Origin: Lingula anatina
Taxonomy: Eukaryota; Brachiopoda; Lingulata; Lingulida; Lingulidae
Direction: 5' to 3'
DNA length: 64,000 nt
NCBI RefSeq assembly: GCF_001039355.2
Contig: NW_019775926.1
Span: 77,617-141,616, forward strand
This document shows positions 1 through 11,264 of this stretch, piece by piece (the first letter of the stretch is position 1; every line of letters starts with the position of its first letter). The notes under the pieces are model-generated. The model had not been told where the DNA came from and did no database searches. It saw only the letters and a program-made list of their open reading frames with translations. The position numbers were made by a program, and so were the translations under genes.

Positions 1-620
1 TACCTTTACCAACTTAATAACAGTACATAATCAGCATATGGCATTTTTAAAACAAGATCGTTTTTCAGAAGTTTCCAACATTAATATTACTTGAAAGATT
101 TTCATGCACACATATACACCTATCACTATTTATCATTATCCAAAACATAAAAAAATGTTTAACCCTCTACCTACCTCCAGTCTGACACTCTGATCCTTTC
201 CTAGCAAGTCTCTAACTTCTTCATTATAAATCTCCAGATAAGACACACAGACCAAAAATCTGGAAAAACGTTTACATAAATTAGTTGTAGATTCTGAGAC
301 TTGATTCTAGGGAAAAAAACTTTTTTTCTGTAAACTTCAAACATAAAGCTCCTAACAGTAAAAGTGTTTTGCCTTAACTTTAAAGACACAATTTGTAAGA
401 TATATCAAAGTGAACTTTAGGGGATTGATCACTCACACATAATGGTAATTATAGAAAAACAAAAATGAAATTCTTTTATAGTAATGAACACACACACACA
501 CACACACAGTTACAAACAATTATAAAATACCTTACAATAAGTGGTTCTTGACCATAAGTATACAATTTTAAAGGAAAACTGAACAGAACTTTCAGTGGAT
601 GCAATCACATTCATATAAGT

Positions 621-664
<44 letters not shown>

Positions 665-719
665 TTCCTTTTTTTGGATTCAATCGTTTAAGAAAAAAAA
701 TTATATATTTATGTCTAAC
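1..719 (-). other. KIF3A intron, left edge of window
   Basis: No exon is visible here. The next expected KIF3A exon (motor residues after the AEGDTR segment) is not present, so this is intron running off the window. It holds two (CA)n microsatellites, at about 488-508 and 621-662. Confidence 0.6.
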
Positions 720-2694
720 CGAGTGTCTCCCTCTGCCTTTGCCATGTGACCAAAGATGTGGGCAAACGAGTTAGGGATGATCCCCCTGAGCTCCGGGACT
801 GTGCGGACACCCTCCATAGTGAATGTCTTCCCTGTGCCTGTCTGACCATATGCAAAGATTGTGCCTGAAATTCCAAGGGGTATTATAAACACTCTGCATT
901 ATACAAAACACACTCTAAAAGTATGTTCTTACCAATTTAAGCTTAAAGATTAATGTTAATGCTGGTTTCATTACAATTTTCTTATCTGGGGTAGCGTTAA
1001 CACTCGCCAATTAAGCCAAATGCTTAAACTGACTTAAAATGGCTAAAGAAAAAGGGCTTGATTTGGCATGTTTTTTGCCAAATTATAACCATTTTGATAA
1101 CAAATTGACAAAAATGTAGTGATTTGGCTAAGTGAAAAAAATTGCTAGCGATACCCCAGCTTATGATTCAACTTGACTGTGTGCTAAAAATTCAACTATT
1201 CACATTATATGGTAGATTAAAATATTTTTTATAATGTTGTAACAAAATTCAGCCTACAATTCAAAATACCATCATATAAGAATTTATAAAAATTGGTTTC
1301 TCCATTTCATTAAACTCTTATTGTTACAATATTTGCAATCTTTACAATAACATACAGTAAGTTCTAATGTCAGTTTTCACTCATAAATCATCAATTTTCC
1401 TCATTTTTTCAAATTTTCCATGATAAAAGAATAGTACAAAGATCACTGGCATTGTAGCAGTATTAAAAGTTCATGTTTCTGTTTCCCCATACCATTATAT
1501 CCTTCTAGTACACTGTCTACTATGGGTCTGGCCGCCTGGTTGTAAACGTCCACCTGCTTCGACTCCATCCCAAACACCGTATCGAAGGTGAACACCTTGG
1601 GTGGCTCCCCCTGGGGAGCATTGGGATTTTGAACTGTGACGGTACCTCGGACCTCATCAATCTAGAAGAGACGATGAAGAAGAACAGATTACTAGAGAAA
1701 TGTTGCACCCTAGTAGCCTATATAAATTATTGGACCTCTATAGTTATGACAGACTCAGAGTGATACATCTCCATGTTGTAGGACTAACGTTGATTTAATG
1801 ATTCCAAATCAATTTCCGTCTCCTCAAAAGTAAAATTACTTCTGAAGCCAATTTAACATAAGAACTTAGGATAGAAAGCTAATCTTAATTATAAACAGAA
1901 ATAGTTGGGTAACAGTAACTAGTGGCCTAAAACACATCCTTTTCAATTGTTATAAAAATTAGCAAGCACTAAATTTCATTTTTAGGACTACTATTGAACT
2001 GAATTAAACTGGGGTAGTGCTAGCAATTCTTTTTCTCTTAACCAAATCACTATTTTTTTGTCAATTTGTTATCCAATAGGTTATAATTTGACTGAAACAA
2101 GTCAAAACGAGCTCTTTTTGTTTAGCCAATTTAAGTCAGTTTTAGCATTTGGCTAATTTGGTGAGTGTTAGCGCTACCCCAGTCAGGGGTGGATTTAGGG
2201 CATCTTCTGGGTCTTCCGGAAGACGGTCAGATTTTCAAGTTTACATTGACGGGTATCTAATTTTTTTTTCTCAGAAGACGGTCAGAAAATGGAGGATGGA
2301 TCAACAAAGATAATTTGGAAGACTGTCAGAAAATAACTCTGGATCCGCCCCTGCCAGTAGTAGGTACTAGTAAAATGTACATTAGTTTGTCCCAAAGTGC
2401 TTGACATGACATCATCATGACATGACATAAGCCCAAGACTTACATTGACTGTCAGCTTGCAACCAGAATCTTTCTCCTTGGAGTTGATAGGCCGACATCT
2501 TACCACCACCCGCACATTGTCCGAGTCCTTGGGATCCTTCTTTTCCTGCAAACCAAAATAAAATGTAAAACTAGAGGTGATTCCTCTTCATTTTGTGCAG
2601 ATGTGTGTATAGGGAATTATTTATCACAGTATATTTACCATACTGTAATACCCAAATTTGTCTCCGTGAACGATACTCATGACATTTGTCAGAT

Positions 2695-2734
<40 letters not shown>

Positions 2735-3069
2735 AACTCAATCTTCAGGTGACCTTTTTAGTTCACTGCTTCTCTTTTGCATTGATTCATGGATTTAGTA
2801 GTAACTGAATTTTATAGGTTGAAAGGTTTTATATTTAATCATAATCACGAACATATGAAGTTAATTTATGAAAATAATTTTTCCCAAGCTCGAGTCGAGA
2901 TGCAGTGAAACTGTCAGGCTCAATCTGACAGCGATTAATTTATGCCACTGTTCATTATAACTGTAAATTACAGTGTAATTAGAAATCTGATCAAGTTATT
3001 CGCCCTCAACGAATACTGCAAATAAATATACCAGAAACGAAATTTACAAGATAGCTTACTTACCGGCAT
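720..3069 (-). CDS. KIF3A: Kinesin-like protein KIF3A, N-terminal exons (partial)
   Basis: Motor subunit of heterotrimeric kinesin-2, which drives plus-end transport on microtubules and anterograde intraflagellar transport. Four coding exons are visible on the minus strand: 3064-3069 (ATG CCG only, then a GTAAGT donor), 2444-2545, 1493-1661 and 720-864. They join in frame to give 140 residues. Seen: the N-terminal strand [18 protein letters not shown], then FTFDTVFG and the P-loop GQTGTGKT at about residues 99-106, followed by [20 protein letters not shown], typical of the KIF3A class and not KIF3B or KIF17. All borders are GT..AG. The two-codon first exon is inferred from the Met-Pro start common in KIF3A and from matching phase. 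The rest of the motor, coiled coil and tail lie outside the window. Confidence 0.93.
986..1159. mobile_element. MITE family A, copy 1 (in KIF3A intron)
   Basis: A 174-bp non-coding element starts CTGGGGTAGCG and ends CGATACCCCAG, so its ends are inverted repeats. It is flanked by an exact 5-bp direct repeat CTTAT (981-985 and 1160-1164), which reads as a target-site duplication. An inverted copy of the same length lies at 2009-2182. Confidence 0.85.
2009..2182. mobile_element. MITE family A, copy 2 (inverted)
   Basis: This 174-bp element has the same termini as the one at 986-1159 and matches it in reverse orientation (shared blocks such as GCCAATTTAAG and CAAATTGAC). No clean target duplication remains, partly because another element abuts its right end at 2184. 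Confidence 0.8.
2184..2353. mobile_element. MITE family B, copy 1 (nested beside family A)
   Basis: A 170-bp element with ends CAGGGGTGGATTTAGG and GGATCCGCCCCTG, which are inverted repeats. It is flanked by an exact 5-bp duplication CCAGT (2179-2183 and 2354-2358) whose left copy includes the last bases of the family A element, so B inserted after A. A second copy lies at 13403-13570. A hAT-type element with 5-bp target duplication is possible but not shown. Confidence 0.85.
2697..2735. repeat. (AAAT)n microsatellite
   Basis: About ten AAAT units in the intron between the KIF3A two-codon first exon's successor and the upstream region. Confidence 0.9.
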
Positions 3070-4369
3070 ACTGAACGAGTACTTTGAAAACTACATGTTG
3101 GTTAAATTTACTCTTTCTTAGCGACTTGCGGAATTTTCAAATATGACACATAGGTAGGTGGGGCTGCGATCAAGAGACACCAAAAACAAGGTTATTCAGA
3201 TTGTGTTAGCTGTGCCAAGAAGCGCGTTGGACAGCTGCAGCATTCCAAGACGGCTAAGCCACAAAAACGTTTACGTTACATTTATGAGACTGTCCCTAAA
3301 CGCATAGTTGCATGCGCCCCTGCAAAACTCCATACCATCATTTGGGGGGTAAATATTTTTTTCGCTTCGGATATAGCCTATTTTCAGTCTCCGGAAGAGT
3401 TGCGAGTATAAAAAAGTCATTTCTAAAAACTGTTGGTGAAATGATGAAGACTCAGTAATGCAAGGATTTGCTATCAATATTTATTTATATATGATTACCG
3501 TACTAGTAAGTATTATCACATATCATTATGACAAAATAAAAGTTAATTGACTTAACTCCGAGTAATAATATTTCCTAACCTATTTTCATAACCCGAAAAC
3601 ACACACTCACTTAGCTGCCACTTATCATTTTCCGGATTCACATCCTCATTTTCCGAGTACATATTGTTAATTTGCACACACATACATGTTGTATTATGCA
3701 CCATATATATAAAAAGACATCAATAATTAGAAGAGGAGGTGGTATGACGTTATTGCAAAGGTCTATACTAATAGGACTACATGTATTTTGATCCGCCTCC
3801 GCCCCCTTTTTTAATCAAACAGTAGGATTCGGGGATTGATTTGGACATTTGGAAGATTTTCTTAATCTTTGAATACTGTTGGGTATTAGCGCACCGTCTA
3901 CTTCATCTCTGTTTTTGATTATGCCTCAGTGTCTGTGTCACAAAAAGTTCCCAGGTTCTGTGCCAAGAAAGAAGTCAAATCTTTGCTAAAACGAGCTTTG
4001 CTAATAATCCTGCGAGGGATCTTACCGTCTTCGCCGACTAATTTGCGATTTCTGGAGGACTCCACAATAGCTATACTCGTTTTTTCACCTTTATCTATTA
4101 ACTTATTGGACATAAAACTAGTCCATCAGCTCAAAATATGATTGTCTGTGACTTTTTTGACATGCCAACCTGATGCATTGGGTCGATTTTGTTGGTAAAG
4201 CACTCTGTTTAAATTGACGAAATATATAAATTATAGTTTTAAACCTTTCTACATTTAAAAGAATCTAAATGTTGGTTAAATAAAATCAAATAAACTCACT
4301 CCGTTGTTACTTCCGACATAACACTATTAACATTTCTCACAAAAAAAAAAAAAAAAGAAATGAATTGTT
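3070..4369. other. Intergenic: KIF3A promoter side and YHYH gene 3' flank
   Basis: The KIF3A 5' untranslated region and promoter should begin just right of 3069. No TATA box is evident. The remainder is AT-rich with a short (CA) run near 3600. Apart from the small open frame listed separately I see no gene. Confidence 0.5.
3919..4113 (-). CDS. Small open reading frame, unrecognised (doubtful)
   Basis: A 64-codon ATG-to-stop frame encodes a basic, non-hydrophobic peptide (begins MSNKLIDKGEK, ends FCDTDTEA). It has no signal peptide, and I recognise no family. It lies between the KIF3A start and the YHYH gene 3' end, transcribed in the same direction. The composition is less repetitive than the flanks, the only argument in its favour. 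It could equally be chance or an exon of an unannotated transcript. Confidence 0.2.
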   Translation of the reverse strand: MSNKLIDKGEKTSIAIVESSRNRKLVGEDGKIPRRIISKARFSKDLTSFLAQNLGTFCDTDTEA

Positions 4370-6135
4370 TCAAAAAACAAAAAGCAGGAAGCTCCCAAAG
4401 ACGACATAAAGTGATGCCACAAACTCAGCGTTCCCGTTCCCATTGCTGCCCGTTCCTACAGTGGTGGACGGGGGAGGGCGGCTGCTACCCTGTTGTCCGC
4501 CGGAATTGGTGCAGTTATTACCCGGACTGGACGTATAGGTTTTCCCGTCAGGACACGAGCACATGTGCGAGGCTGAAGTATGAAAAAAGGGGGAGATTAT
4601 TATTATTCCTCCTTTTGTAAATAACATATGAATTCTATTCAATAAATAAAAATTGATATTTTTTGTGTTTGTTTTCCTCAGGAGAAAGTGAAAATTGCTG
4701 AGAGGCCCTAAAGCTATGGGTGAGATGAGAGGGCTGTGGCATTCAATTTGAATATCTTGTGACGGTGCTTTAGGTGAATTTATGATTGGACGTTAGTTAT
4801 GTCATTGTGCTGGTGTTACGTGACGGAGAGTCCCGCATAACAGAGAGTCCGCTTCCCATTCATTTGTACAGGTGAGCCTCGCCTTAGATTTTGACCCACT
4901 TAAGTCAGACTAACCCCAACCATTATAGCTATATGGAGGGCGGACTTTCTGTTACACGGACCCTCAGTTTCGTTACACCGGTTGTGACAGTGCGTTAGGA
5001 GTGCGGGTGTGACAGATGTGTCAATGTGTCGGTCTATGAGGCTATGTCAGGTATGTCAAGTACCTATTTCGGATGTCTCAGACTGTCAGTAGCTTACCTG
5101 CTGTGTTAGTACAAACGACCGAGGTAGGCACGTTCAACATTGTCCCCGATGGTTGGCTGAGAATGCTTCCTCTGAAACAGCCGAGGTAGTATGGCCACTC
5201 AGCTGTGACATGGTAGCGATACTGGCCATTAACGGTCCTTCCATGGCATTCGTCCAAGTCGGCGTTCGTGATGTTGCGATTAAGATCGGAGGCATAGGTG
5301 CCGTAGATTGGGAAACCGTCAAAGGCGACAGCGATGAGTTGGTCCGCTGTGCCTGTAATACATAATATATGTAACGCATGTGATACATGTATGAGTAAAC
5401 AGCTACCATACGAGAAATTGCAATGTTTGACTAGTGATGTATATATGTACTGCGTTGAGGAAGGTTTATAAATCACTTTAGTTAAGAGAAAAGGGAGGAA
5501 AAATCAATAGGAGAAAAAAGAAGNAAACTGATTAAAATTTTTGGCTCACTGTTATTTTTTCTATTCACTCTCCCTCTCCTATACATTTTTTTCATTGCAA
5601 TAAATTTAACGGAATCGATTTCATTTCTTGAAATCCGATGGAGCTTTGTAGAATTCAAAAATTAAACGTTTTATGGGTTCAGTTTTTTTCTTTTTTCTTA
5701 TGGGAGGGGGGGTCATCCTGTACAAATAAAAAAACCATCTCATTCAAAACAAACTGCAGATTTCCTGGAAATCGTTAAATGACTTAATTGTGCCACAAAC
5801 TGGTAGGTCAAGACCATAAAAGGAATGACGTAATGAAAAACAGAAAAAAAAACACAGGTACCTATTCCGATTGGTCCCATTGGTAAGCAGTATTTGTTCG
5901 AGCCGGATGGTGTTCGCGGTATCTTGTAGTTGTAATTCTGGTTCGTTGCACTGTTCGGATTCACGGAGCTGGTTTGATGATCCGGTAATCCGGTGCTATT
6001 GATCGTGTAATCTGATGCTCCGGTGGTGAAGGTCACAGCTGTTGAGAAAGCGTTTTTCTCACTGTTGGTCAAGCCGGACACTGAACGCATAAAACAAGTG
6101 AACGCCAGAAACAGGAAGCTGGTCGAAATTGCCAT
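4370..6135 (-). CDS. YHYH-domain secreted, probably GPI-anchored protein (one exon probably missing)
   Basis: Visible coding exons are 5862-6135, 5098-5352 and 4370-4572, with compatible phases (243 residues if joined directly). Residues 1-22 form a signal peptide (MAISTSFLFLAFTCFMRSVSG). The segment LPMGPIGIG and the block AFDGFPIYG, LDECHGRT, YRYHVTAEWPYYLGCFRG match the YHYH-domain family (Pfam YHYH), whose function is unknown. The name-giving motif reads YRYH at about 136-139. The last exon is Ser/Gly/Pro-rich and ends in a hydrophobic stretch (AEFVASLYVVFGSFLLFVF) with no following charge, typical of a GPI-attachment signal. Family members usually have about 60 more residues between GPIG and DGFPIYG. 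The intron here contains an assembly N at 5524, so an exon is probably lost there. An acceptor lies just 5' of the ATG. Confidence 0.8.
5524..5524. other. Single-N scaffold join
   Basis: A single N lies inside the YHYH gene intron. No repeated sequence flanks it, so unlike five other N positions it probably marks missing sequence. Confidence 0.7.
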
Positions 6136-6224
6136 TTTGGACCTGTCAAATTAAAAATAAAACTGATAATTGATTGAAAGAGTATCTTGATAGGGTATTG
6201 GATGATTGAATATCCGATGCTTAG

Positions 6225-6225
<1 letters not shown>

Positions 6226-6321
<96 letters not shown>
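6226..6321. repeat. (CT)n(CA)n(GA)n compound microsatellite
   Basis: Three adjoining dinucleotide tracts. The outer CT and GA tracts are reverse complements and flank a CA core, so the block can fold as a hairpin or form H-DNA. Confidence 0.9.
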
Positions 6322-8050
6322 CGCACACACGCTTTCCATTCACCACTTTTCTCTAAACTTCTCTAAACGCCACCGATCGAAATGCTGAAGAGGAGAGGGT
6401 TTCATTCAGCAACACAAGTGCAATATCTTTAAATCTAGGCTCTACTCTGCGTTGACTATTGAACATCAAGGTGTCCTGCAAACCAGCTGTTTTCTCTAAA
6501 ACAGTTAACTTAAGCATGGAGGACACAGTTAAGATGGTCGATAATATACAGTAAGTCACCAACTTTAACAGTAATCCAACAACAAGTAGCATTTTTTATC
6601 CCAGGTGATTTACTCATATAGCATCCCAAGGTGTGGCACTGAAATGCTAATAGAGCTGATCTCAACTTATCCTCCTTGCATGACCTGAACTGAATAGACT
6701 CGTGCGTATTCTTCTTTTTTCTTTTTATCTTTCTATAAAATGACTGAGGTTCACTAACTGCATTGCAGTGATTGGACATTCGGAATAGCATTGATGCCCA
6801 TGCAGGGCTTTCCTAGACCGGAATCACTCGGATAACTGCAGTATGCCGAGCAAGCTATGCGACGTACTTAACAAGATTCATAAGAATTCTGTAATTCTTG
6901 CTTTTCTCAGCATTAGCTAAGCGGATAAGGACTTGGATTGAAACGCCTTAAATCTTTAAAAAGATAAAAATTTTATTATGCCACACCCTCACCAGTCGCA
7001 TCTGGGCCGAGCAAGCCACGTATGCTCGTACATATAAGTCACCAGATTCTGCAGATTTTGCCTTTCGAGGCGTACGGGAATGCTTAAAAGATATACCGCA
7101 TACTATTATCAACACCAAAAAATATTAAGCACCTTGCACGGTACAACTGCACTTCTTACCTGTATGAGACGCTGCGCTAATGTCAACGGGCAGACGAGGT
7201 AAAAATGACGCGCCGCTATCGTGACTCTTTTTTTTTTTTTTGTTTGAGTTAAAGAATTGCCCTGACTCCAGTTCACATTCAATAGCTATATTATTGATCG
7301 TAATGTTTTCATGCTCCAGGTCAGGCATAAATGTTTTGCTATTGCTAGGTCACCCGCTTCGCGCTTTGTTCAGTGCTTTTGTTAGACAGTCACGAGTTTT
7401 CTCATATTGAACGGGTGAGAAGACAATAGCTCTTGTCAATATTAGGGCATCTGTCCTAGAAAAATATTTGACTCGCTATTAGCTTTGCATATTTCAGTAG
7501 CCCCTGATTATGAGCGTGAGTGTTAGCGAGTGCGTGCGCTTACAAGTGCATGTGTGTGCTTGTCAGCACAAGGGTTAGGGCAAACTTTCATTAAATACAT
7601 AGTTCTGTTGGTAACTAAAATTTGTCAACTAAAATGCTTTAACTCGTCTCATTTTCAAAACGAGAAGTATTCTGCGGTTGCTCCAAGCATTTTCCCATAG
7701 AAATAGGTACAGTTAAGTTCTCTCAATTTCATATCTGAACTTGGAGAATGTTTATCATAAGTGTACCAACGAGACAGTGATTGTATCGCCGGTATTCCTT
7801 TCACTTTAATGTGTTCCTCTATCGATGAGAAGTGATATAGTTCAGATGAATTTGAAATTTAATTTATTTTCCTTGCGCTTATCAACGTGCAGTCTTTGTC
7901 CCATTAAATGTTCTCACGACAGGTGAAGTTGGTTTTCTTCGAATTTGAAATTTTTGACGTCAAAGTCGGAGCTGCAATCCAGAAACTTATTGATAATAAG
8001 AATGAGCGAAAGCTTCGGCAGCAATTTATGATGTGGATCTGAGAGTAAAG
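6322..8050. other. Intergenic, divergent promoters of YHYH gene and secreted orphan gene
   Basis: I see no supported exon. A poly-T run lies near 7228. From 7497 onward the sequence recurs at 13351 and later. The last ~100 bp form the orphan gene promoter and leader. Confidence 0.5.
7955..7962. promoter_or_regulatory. CRE palindrome upstream of orphan gene
   Basis: A perfect TGACGTCA lies 89 bp upstream of the ATG at 8051. It is kept in the second copy at 13977-13984. CREB/ATF binding is inferred from the motif only. Confidence 0.5.
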
Positions 8051-9267
8051 ATGTCGCGTAAAAGTAAATATTTCATCGTTCTTGTAATGTTAATTGCACT
8101 ATGGTCGTCGGTATACGCGCAGATATCAAGCAGTAAGTAGTATTAAGTCTATTACAAGCAATCTACCATTATATTTAATTGTAGTTTTGCTAATTTTGCT
8201 TCATAAATAATTTTTTTTTTTTTAAAAACTGATTTACTTTATAACTTATAATGTGACGTACTTAATACTAAAGTATACACGGAGCAAAAAAAAAAAAAAA
8301 AGAAAAATCGATATGTCTTTTGAACCAATGGTATTAAATCACGCTTTAGACATAATTTGACTATATAACAAAATACACTGTATCATTATCAGCTGCTCAA
8401 ACATGGCAGGCCCTTTTTTATTTAAAAAATCTAGGTGAGCTGATCAAATATGTTCGTGACGGACTGGACGAAACCATCCATGACGACGGCAAGGCCCTGT
8501 CGGCTGCTTTGGTGGAGTCATCCAATGAATGGGTGAAGCTGGATGAACGGTGGCCGGCGCTGGAAAATCTCTGGCAATATTTGGGCACTAGCGTGGTTGA
8601 GGAATTCGAAGAAAGAATTAGATGGAGCAAGAGTGCAATGGATTGGTCAGAGAAGGTAAATTCTCCTTGTCTTCCGTCAGTGTGCTTATTTAATGTGACC
8701 GGTAAACTAACCGAGTAAAAAGCTATCAATAATTTTTAACCTGATACGTAAAATAATTGATTCATTTTGTGTAATGCGGGGTCATCTCTTTTACTTATAA
8801 AAGGTGGGCAGAAACAGCGCCATAATAAACCTTTTAGGAAGGCTTATAAGGAGAAACTCGCAAAAAGATAATTCACGATAACACTGACAACGGTTATTCG
8901 AAGTAAAAAGTTGCAAATGAAAGATTAAAATTAAAATGTCGTTTGAACATGTCGTTTCTGGCGAGCATTATAGAGAATATGTATCTATGGGATACGCGAA
9001 TTGATGATGTTGTAATTATATCATTTGATTAGATCGGGAACCAAAATCTGTCGAGAGAGCAAGTTGAAAGAAAAAGAAGGTATTTGGTCCTTCTTGAAGA
9101 ACAATTTAAAATATACGCGTACTTGCTATGAAAATAAAACTTATTCTTGTGTTTTTTGTCTGGGCATAAAAGACATCGTCTTGTCAAGTTTTTTGTTTGT
9201 TTGTTTGTTTGTTTATTCGTGTTGATTGCTTTTACTCGGTTTGTTTACCGTTCACATCCCTCCCTCC

Positions 9268-9309
<42 letters not shown>

Positions 9310-10456
9310 AGACAAACATATTTAATAAGGCCTATATCTTATACATGAAGTTTAGAATATCTTACCAACAGTCAAAATTATGAAGTATTTTTTTAACTTA
9401 GGCCCCCTTATTTATTTATTGATTGATTTATTTATTTATTATATTGTCAGGTGATCGAATGGATGTCAAAACTGATGAAAATCATCACTGCCCTCCAGAT
9501 CCCCTGCAGCGCTGCGCAGGATACAGCTCTCATCAACCAAGCTCTTGCAGACATGCGGAAAGCCGTAGACATCAATACTAAGGAGGGGCTGACAGTGACA
9601 CTCGGAAAGATATCCGAATCAGCCCGACTGAACTCGAATGCCTCCGACAAAATCCGTGGCCTTTCGGCAGACTTCGTCGTAGTGACGTACATGCAGTTTC
9701 TTCCTTTTCTGGGCAACTTGTCGGATGTTGCAGTGCGTTTGGAGGACGTGGTGAAGGACTGCAAAGAACCACTCAAGAGAGATGTTCATTATGAGAACTT
9801 GCAAGAGCTTGTTTGGGATTTAAGAGAAATTAAGAATAATGCTGACGCGTTGCAGGAAGAGAGCAAATCCAATGTGGAGCGTGTAGCGATGTTATACGAA
9901 ATGTGTAATGGTGAGTTTTTCTGAGACTTTTCAAATTAAGAGATGAATTTGGAATTATTTCGAACATTTCTATATAGCAAAAGAAACCTCACATATGTGG
10001 ATAAACTTGTAATTATACACTTGTGTCATTTATGCACATATTCAATCTTAATAAAAGAAATCGTAAATTGTTACGTAAAAAATGCAAATATTTTATCATA
10101 TACTAAAGTCCTGTTCTCGGGGGTGGGGGTGGTGGGAGGGGGGGGGGGGGTGTTGGCAATAATCGCACGCAAAAATCCCCACCTATGTCAAATTCTAATA
10201 TTGATAGCTGACAGACATTATTTGTTGGGAAATAATCCGTTCTCACTATATATCAGATGCCGGCCGAGTTCGACTGTGCGAAGCCTTCAGTCGAATCAGC
10301 CAGAACAGGACATCTTCCACGTCAAACCCAGGCAGGAGGCGGAATGGAAGAGAAGCCCGATCATTACCCGCCCCAAGCTTCTTCTGGATGTTCAGAGGAA
10401 ACAGAGGGAGGTCTCTTGCGGGCACCAGTAAAAAACGTCCATTCAGCAAACCGTAG
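8051..10456 (+). CDS. Secreted helical protein of unknown family, copy 1
   Basis: Four exons, 8051-8132, 8435-8655, 9451-9910 and 10257-10456, join in frame to 320 residues with GT..AG borders. Residues 1-23 are a signal peptide (hydrophobic core IVLVMLIALWSSVYA). The mature part is rich in Leu, Glu, Lys and Ala with few Gly or Pro until the tail, so mostly amphipathic helix. It has four cysteines (in IPCSA, KDCKE, YEMCN, RLCEA), enough for two disulfides. The last ~55 residues are basic and Ser/Arg-rich (PGRRRNGREARS, TSKKRPFSKP). I recognise no domain, so function is unknown. The long helices could suit a coiled bundle, lipid binding or membrane insertion, all untested. It converges tail to tail with the EGFL7-like gene. 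It differs from copy 2 by about six substitutions plus tail changes. Confidence 0.75.
9269..9306. repeat. (CT)n microsatellite
   Basis: A CT tract in intron 2 of the orphan gene. It also occurs, shorter, at about 15580-15611 in the second copy. Confidence 0.85.
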
Positions 10457-11264
10457 GGCAGTCAGTTCCGAATCTATGTCGTGGGAAAAGTGATGGTCGT
10501 CAAATAATGAAAATGATGCTGGGTTTTAAGGTGATAAATGACTTTAGAAGAAGATTGGGATGGTGAAGACAAAGCGTCAATGTAATGAAATAATTATAAT
10601 ACATTTTAAAATGTGCGTACATTTAATTTGTCACAGTCACTATAATATAAAGTAATGCTGGTTTTGACTGGCAACGTGTCAACAAGAGACTTGCCTGTGC
10701 ACAAATACACATGAATTATTCAAACTATTTTTCCATTAACAATAGCGTTCAACGCAAGATGGAAATCAAATACTTGGCTTTATGCTGAAAAATAGCACTG
10801 TGGGCAGGTTTTCGATAAAGCAAACACGGGAATAAAAAAATCAGAGTTGTCATGGTATTAAACTAAGATGCGTCGTACTTAAATTTTTTGAGGTAGGAGA
10901 AAAGAAACATTATAAAACTTCAGTTTCAGGGTTTAACAGAGGTTTCAAGACCCAGTGGCAACATTACATTTTCAATTATGCTTATCCTTCCTTGCCACAA
11001 TATATACTTTTTTCTTGTAATACTATATTTTTGATGACAATAGAGAGATTATACAGAGACAAGTGACGGAAAAACAAGTGATTAAAGCAAAGTTAAGAAT
11101 CTTGGTCAAAATTGATCAATTTCTTAATTAATTAATAAAAAACAATCAAAATGAATTATATATTTGTTCAATACTAAACACTTCTCTTCATGTATAAATC
11201 TACTTTATAATAAACTTATTTTTTTCATTTCTGACATCTTGTTTGACTAAGTTGTTTTTCCGTA

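Noticed and set aside
7571-7584. Telomere-like GGGTTAGGG near 7572
   Set aside because: Only a single partial unit is present; there is no array.
10118-10152. G-rich run as a functional quadruplex
   Set aside because: It lies in an intron and is much shorter and interrupted in the other copy (about 16430-16443), so it behaves as a slippage-prone simple repeat.
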